This document shows, in pieces, positions 60,442-64,000 of a stretch of DNA of 64,000 nucleotides. Position 1 is the stretch's first letter; each line of letters opens with the position of its first letter. A program made the position numbers and the translations under genes. Where the stretch lies: positions 57,255-121,254 of the forward strand of contig CAAAJI010000034.1 of assembly GCA_900642245.1 (NCBI GenBank), read 5' to 3'. Source of the DNA: Fragilaria radians. Lineage: Eukaryota; Bacillariophyta; Fragilariophyceae; Fragilariales; Fragilariaceae. The notes beneath the pieces were generated by a model. That model made no database searches. It saw only the letters and a program-made list of their open reading frames with translations, and was not told the DNA's origin.

Positions 60442-61767
60442 GCTGGTCAGAGATTGGACGGATAGAGCGTTTTCCTGTTTTAGGATACGTTTCTCCCCCT
60501 GACATTAATTCTTGACACTCACAGTATGTGCTAGAAAAATACAAATTCAACCCCCCCTTCAAGGCTCTTGTAAATCCTTGTGACGGATAACCGATATATC
60601 CTTGAACTTGCCAGGATATTGTGGCATGGTACAGAGAAAACCGTACTGTTTGGAGATGAACAAACGTTTTTGTGGGAGTATATATAAATATAGTGTATCT
60701 GCCTATTTGCTGTATTGGTGTGTGACACCCAAAACGAATACATCCATGAAATTTACAATATCCTTTCAACAAATACTCTTCATGATGAATGAATAAGTTT
60801 CTCACGTGAACGAGAAGAGTATATATATTAATTATACACTACATAATTATTTCTTTCTTCTACCTAATTTCCTGCACAAAATAAAATGAGCAAGGTCCAG
60901 TGTGGCTGACATATATCCACCATATGCCTGAGGAAAAAAAGACAAGTATAAAATTACATATCTATCTGTCCTACATTAGAATTCAATGTCAATATTTTGT
61001 CATGGACTCTACCAGGATGAATCATAATACAAGGAAGTTCATTCTTAGTCTCATCATTTTCACTCCAACAAAAAGATTTTTTCTAGATAGTTGGTATCAT
61101 GGAATAGGAAAATCATATTGCCGTAAATCAAGGAGCTTCATGGATAAATACCATCAAGATTCTATAAACTAGGTTCGATCATGAATAGAATTTAAGATAG
61201 AATTGTCATTAGTCTCATAGATATGTGTCAATCACTTTTTTCTTTCAATGTGTTTGTCATCCAATATCACGTAAATTCTGAATTTGATGGGGATATGGGG
61301 GATTAAAGTGTATCCAGATCCAAGGAACGGAAGGCCAAGTGCCGGTAATCAGTCACTGTTTGTATCCAAGTACAACTATACTAGTAGTGTGACTTTCATT
61401 TCCAGTGACACCTTTTGAGGGTGATTTGAAATCATGATTGATTTTCCGTCAAGAATCGTGTGTCTACTGGGGGGGAGAAGAATCTTTAAGTGACGTACTG
61501 ATCTCCCATTACGAAATATGTGATTGTCAACGTCGTCATCGTTGTCGTCGATTTCCACATGGCAAAAATGCGATTTCTGGTAGTGTCGTGGCATACTAAT
61601 ACTACTACTAGCAGATTATCCCTCGTCATCATTGTCGACATCTTCCTATTATTCGTATTCAAGTATTGAATCCCATAAATCACCACGGTTGGAAAGTTAA
61701 AGTTCTTTATAGCCTATCTTATTCAAAAATCGGAGACTACAAGCGCAACAAGCACTTAATCACAATC
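60442..61767. promoter_or_regulatory. divergent promoter region
   Basis: About 1.3 kb between the start codons of the oxidoreductase and the desaturase, transcribed away from each other. It probably carries both promoters. Small chance frames only. Confidence 0.5.
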
Positions 61768-63085
61768 ATGTCTACTAACCAACTAAACGCTGCTGCTGTA
61801 TTTAGCATGATGGCAACAGCCATGGCTTTTGCCCCTACAACTGTGATGACAACACGCCCAACATCCGGACTTTCGGTCGCTGTTGATCCAACTGTGGCAT
61901 CTACTAAGGAATATCAAGATGTATGTGGTAATATTTTCGGAGAAGATGAAATGAAAGATCGATTGAAAAGGACCAACTATCTTTATCCAAAGCATGTCGA
62001 AGTAATTGAGGATTTGTCGGAGATTGCAGGAGTTATGACAGAAAAAATTGTAAGTCACAATACAAACAAATTTCATTTCTTTTTTCTGCTTGACTTCTGA
62101 AATACAACTTTCTAAACACTTGAAATTTCTATTTCTATTTCTTTAGCTTCTCGAAACAGGTGAAGCCGCTTGGCAACCACAAGACTACCTTCCTGATCTT
62201 TCTCAGGATGGATGGGAAGACTCAATCCATGAAATGAGAAAACAAGCAGCAACGATCCCTGATGAACTCTTGGTTGTCTTGGTTGGAGATATGGTAACAG
62301 AAGAAGCTCTCCCAACTTATCAAACTCTCCTCAACACCTTTGAGGGATGTGATGATCCTACTGGTACTTCCGAGTCGCCATGGGCGAAATGGTCTCGTGG
62401 TTGGACTTCAGAAGAGAACCGACATGGTGACTTGCTAAACAAATATCTCTATTTGGGAGGACGTTGTGATATGCGAAAAATTGAAGTTACTATTCAACAT
62501 CTAATAACCAACGGATTCAATCCTGATGCTCGCAAGGATCCTTACCGAGGATTTGTCTACACTTCTTTCCAAGAAAGAGCGACGAAAATTTCACACGGGA
62601 ATGTTGGGAAACTTGCTCGTCAGTATGGAGACACCAACTTGGCTCGCATATGCGCCAAGATTGCTGGAGATGAAGGCCGACACGAAAAAGCATATCAAAC
62701 GTTTGTATCTGAAATTATTGAACGAGACCCCAACGGCCTTTTGGAAGTATTCGGCGATATGATGAGGGGCCAAATCACAATGCCCGCCGAAACAATGACG
62801 GATGGTATCGATACGGCATTGTATGACAACTTTTCTACCGTAGCACAGCGTCTGGGCGTTTACACGGCTATTGACTACGCTGACATTATCGAGCATCTTG
62901 TCAAGACTTGGGATTTGGAACATATGGAGGGACTTAATTCTTCCGGCGAAAAGGAACGCGACTACTTGTGTAAGCTCCCAAACCGCTACCGCAAGTTGGC
63001 AGAGCGTTCCATGAACAAGAAAAAGAAGGATAATGAAGTTCCATTGCTAAACTCCTTTAGCTGGATTCATGGCCGTCAAGCTTGA
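61768..63085 (+). CDS. plastid stearoyl-ACP (acyl-ACP) delta-9 desaturase
   Basis: Two exons, 61768-62049 and 62147-63085, with a 97-bp GT-AG intron (phase 0), giving 406 residues. The start at 61768 gives a signal peptide ending in A-M-A-F-A-P (residues 18-23), the diatom plastid cleavage motif. The soluble di-iron core is complete: T-E-E-A-L-P-T-Y-Q (about 145), E-E-N-R-H at 183-187 and D-E-G-R-H at 269-273, each a paired E-x-x-H-type iron site. The last differs from the plant D-E-K-R-H by Lys to Gly. G-F-V-Y-T-S-F-Q-E-R-A-T and the closing F-S-W-I-H-G-R also fit. It introduces the first double bond (usually delta-9) into stearoyl-ACP in the plastid stroma with ferredoxin. Confidence 0.95.
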
Positions 63086-64000
63086 AGGGGGATTGGAAGC
63101 ATAACGTGCCAATTAATCTCCATGAAAAAAGCCAGCCCATTTTCAAACGAGACATTGAAGTAAAAGTTGATGAAAAATGAACTCATGATCTTAATTCGAC
63201 TCAATGCAATGCAAAGAGGGATTTTACATCGTTTATTCAATTACCGCACTAGAATTTTCATACTAGATAATGAACTTCATTTAGATAATAGTAGGTTTCA
63301 TTACAGCAGACTTTTAGTGTTGTACTAGAAAGCCATAGCTTGCAGCCTACTCGTAGGTAAAAAAATATCTTACGCTTTGACCAGAATTATTCTTTTATCC
63401 ATTTTCAGAAATGGAATTTATTGTAAATTGGAACATTGACTTTGGCATGTTCCTGTGCAAAAATCTTGGTCGGAAGGAATGTACTTGACCAAAAGGTTCC
63501 AAAGCAGAGTCATTTGTATATGTGGATAGAATAAATCTAAGGGTTTTTTGGTACTTTCAAAACTACTCCTATCATTCCCATGAAACGAGAAATTCCGTTT
63601 GCTGTTATAGCAAAAGGATTACAAGGTTATCATTCTGGTTCTAAATTGTACAAATCTTAGTAGCAGGATTCACACAAAATGTATATAGAGAAATCTGCAA
63701 AATTCTTAATAAATGTTCCAAAAACAACACAACTTACAAATCAAGTAATGAACACTATAGCATATACAAGCATTTTAAGTAGTCACACAAGGGTTCTTCT
63801 AAACATTCGCAAACTACTATAATTTGATGAAGAAAAAGCAATATACGGTGAACCCGGGAGAAAGGTTTCACATTGAAATTCGTTTGATCATAGGAAAACG
63901 TTTTGGAGGATTTAAGCTCTGGGGACTCGTTGTGGATTACTTTTCAGGATATTGTTGGAATTATCATGTAAAGAAACGTCTAAAGAGAAAGGAAAAGAAA
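63086..64000. other. 3' flank of the desaturase gene, intergenic to window end
   Basis: AT-rich sequence without a supported gene. Confidence 0.5.

Noticed and set aside
1..64000. CRISPR arrays, bacterial operons, prophage
   Set aside because: Introns, plastid presequences and retroelements show a eukaryotic nuclear sequence. The only regular repeat array is the 245-bp satellite, which has no spacers.

Overview
The window reads as nuclear DNA from a diatom or a close stramenopile relative. It is AT-rich, has a few short GT-AG introns (about 60 to 440 bp), and carries plastid proteins with a bipartite presequence. The clearest is a stearoyl-ACP desaturase with an A-M-A-F-A-P cleavage motif. 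Retroelement relics include Ty1/copia pieces of the CoDi type usual in diatoms. There are no operons; genes lie on both strands, several of them convergent.

Layout. 1-8 kb: the possible 3' end of one gene, then a tandem duplication of about 3.2 kb. Each unit encodes a secreted protein with three six-cysteine modules and a cationic Lys/Thr/Pro tail. 8-11.5 kb: a fasciclin-domain protein convergent with a dihydrodiol-dehydrogenase-like Gfo/Idh/MocA oxidoreductase. The 5' part of the latter is repeated across a 20-N assembly gap and looks like an unmerged contig overlap. 11.6-13.2 kb: a satellite of about 245 bp units. 14.6-18.6 kb: a 1321-residue PPR-SMR protein. 20.5-22.9 kb: a PAP/fibrillin protein with an acidic threefold repeat. 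23-24.6 kb: copia relic. 25.2-29.8 kb (minus): a very large multi-pass protein with an MLO-like N-terminal half. 31-34 kb: copia and LINE-like reverse transcriptase relics. 35.9-37.1 kb: a nuclear-looking protein with a Cys/His motif. 40-45.2 kb: a 1653-residue membrane protein with a large ectodomain (EGF-like, Notch/LNR, a probable beta-propeller, and the same six-cysteine modules as the secreted pair). 47.4-51.6 kb: two Ty3/gypsy relics on opposite strands. 53-56 kb: a small secreted protein and an unknown membrane protein, convergent. 57-63 kb: a TTL-family ligase, a flavin amine-oxidase-like enzyme, and a plastid acyl-ACP desaturase.

How the genes relate. Four proteins are plausibly plastid-directed: the desaturase (fatty-acid desaturation), the PAP/fibrillin protein (plastoglobule/thylakoid lipid), the FAD oxidoreductase and perhaps the PPR-SMR protein (organelle RNA). 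The secreted six-cysteine proteins and the large membrane protein share one extracellular module, the most interesting thread in the window. Splice sites were placed by eye from reading frame and GT-AG signals. Family calls come from recognised motifs, not from database searches.
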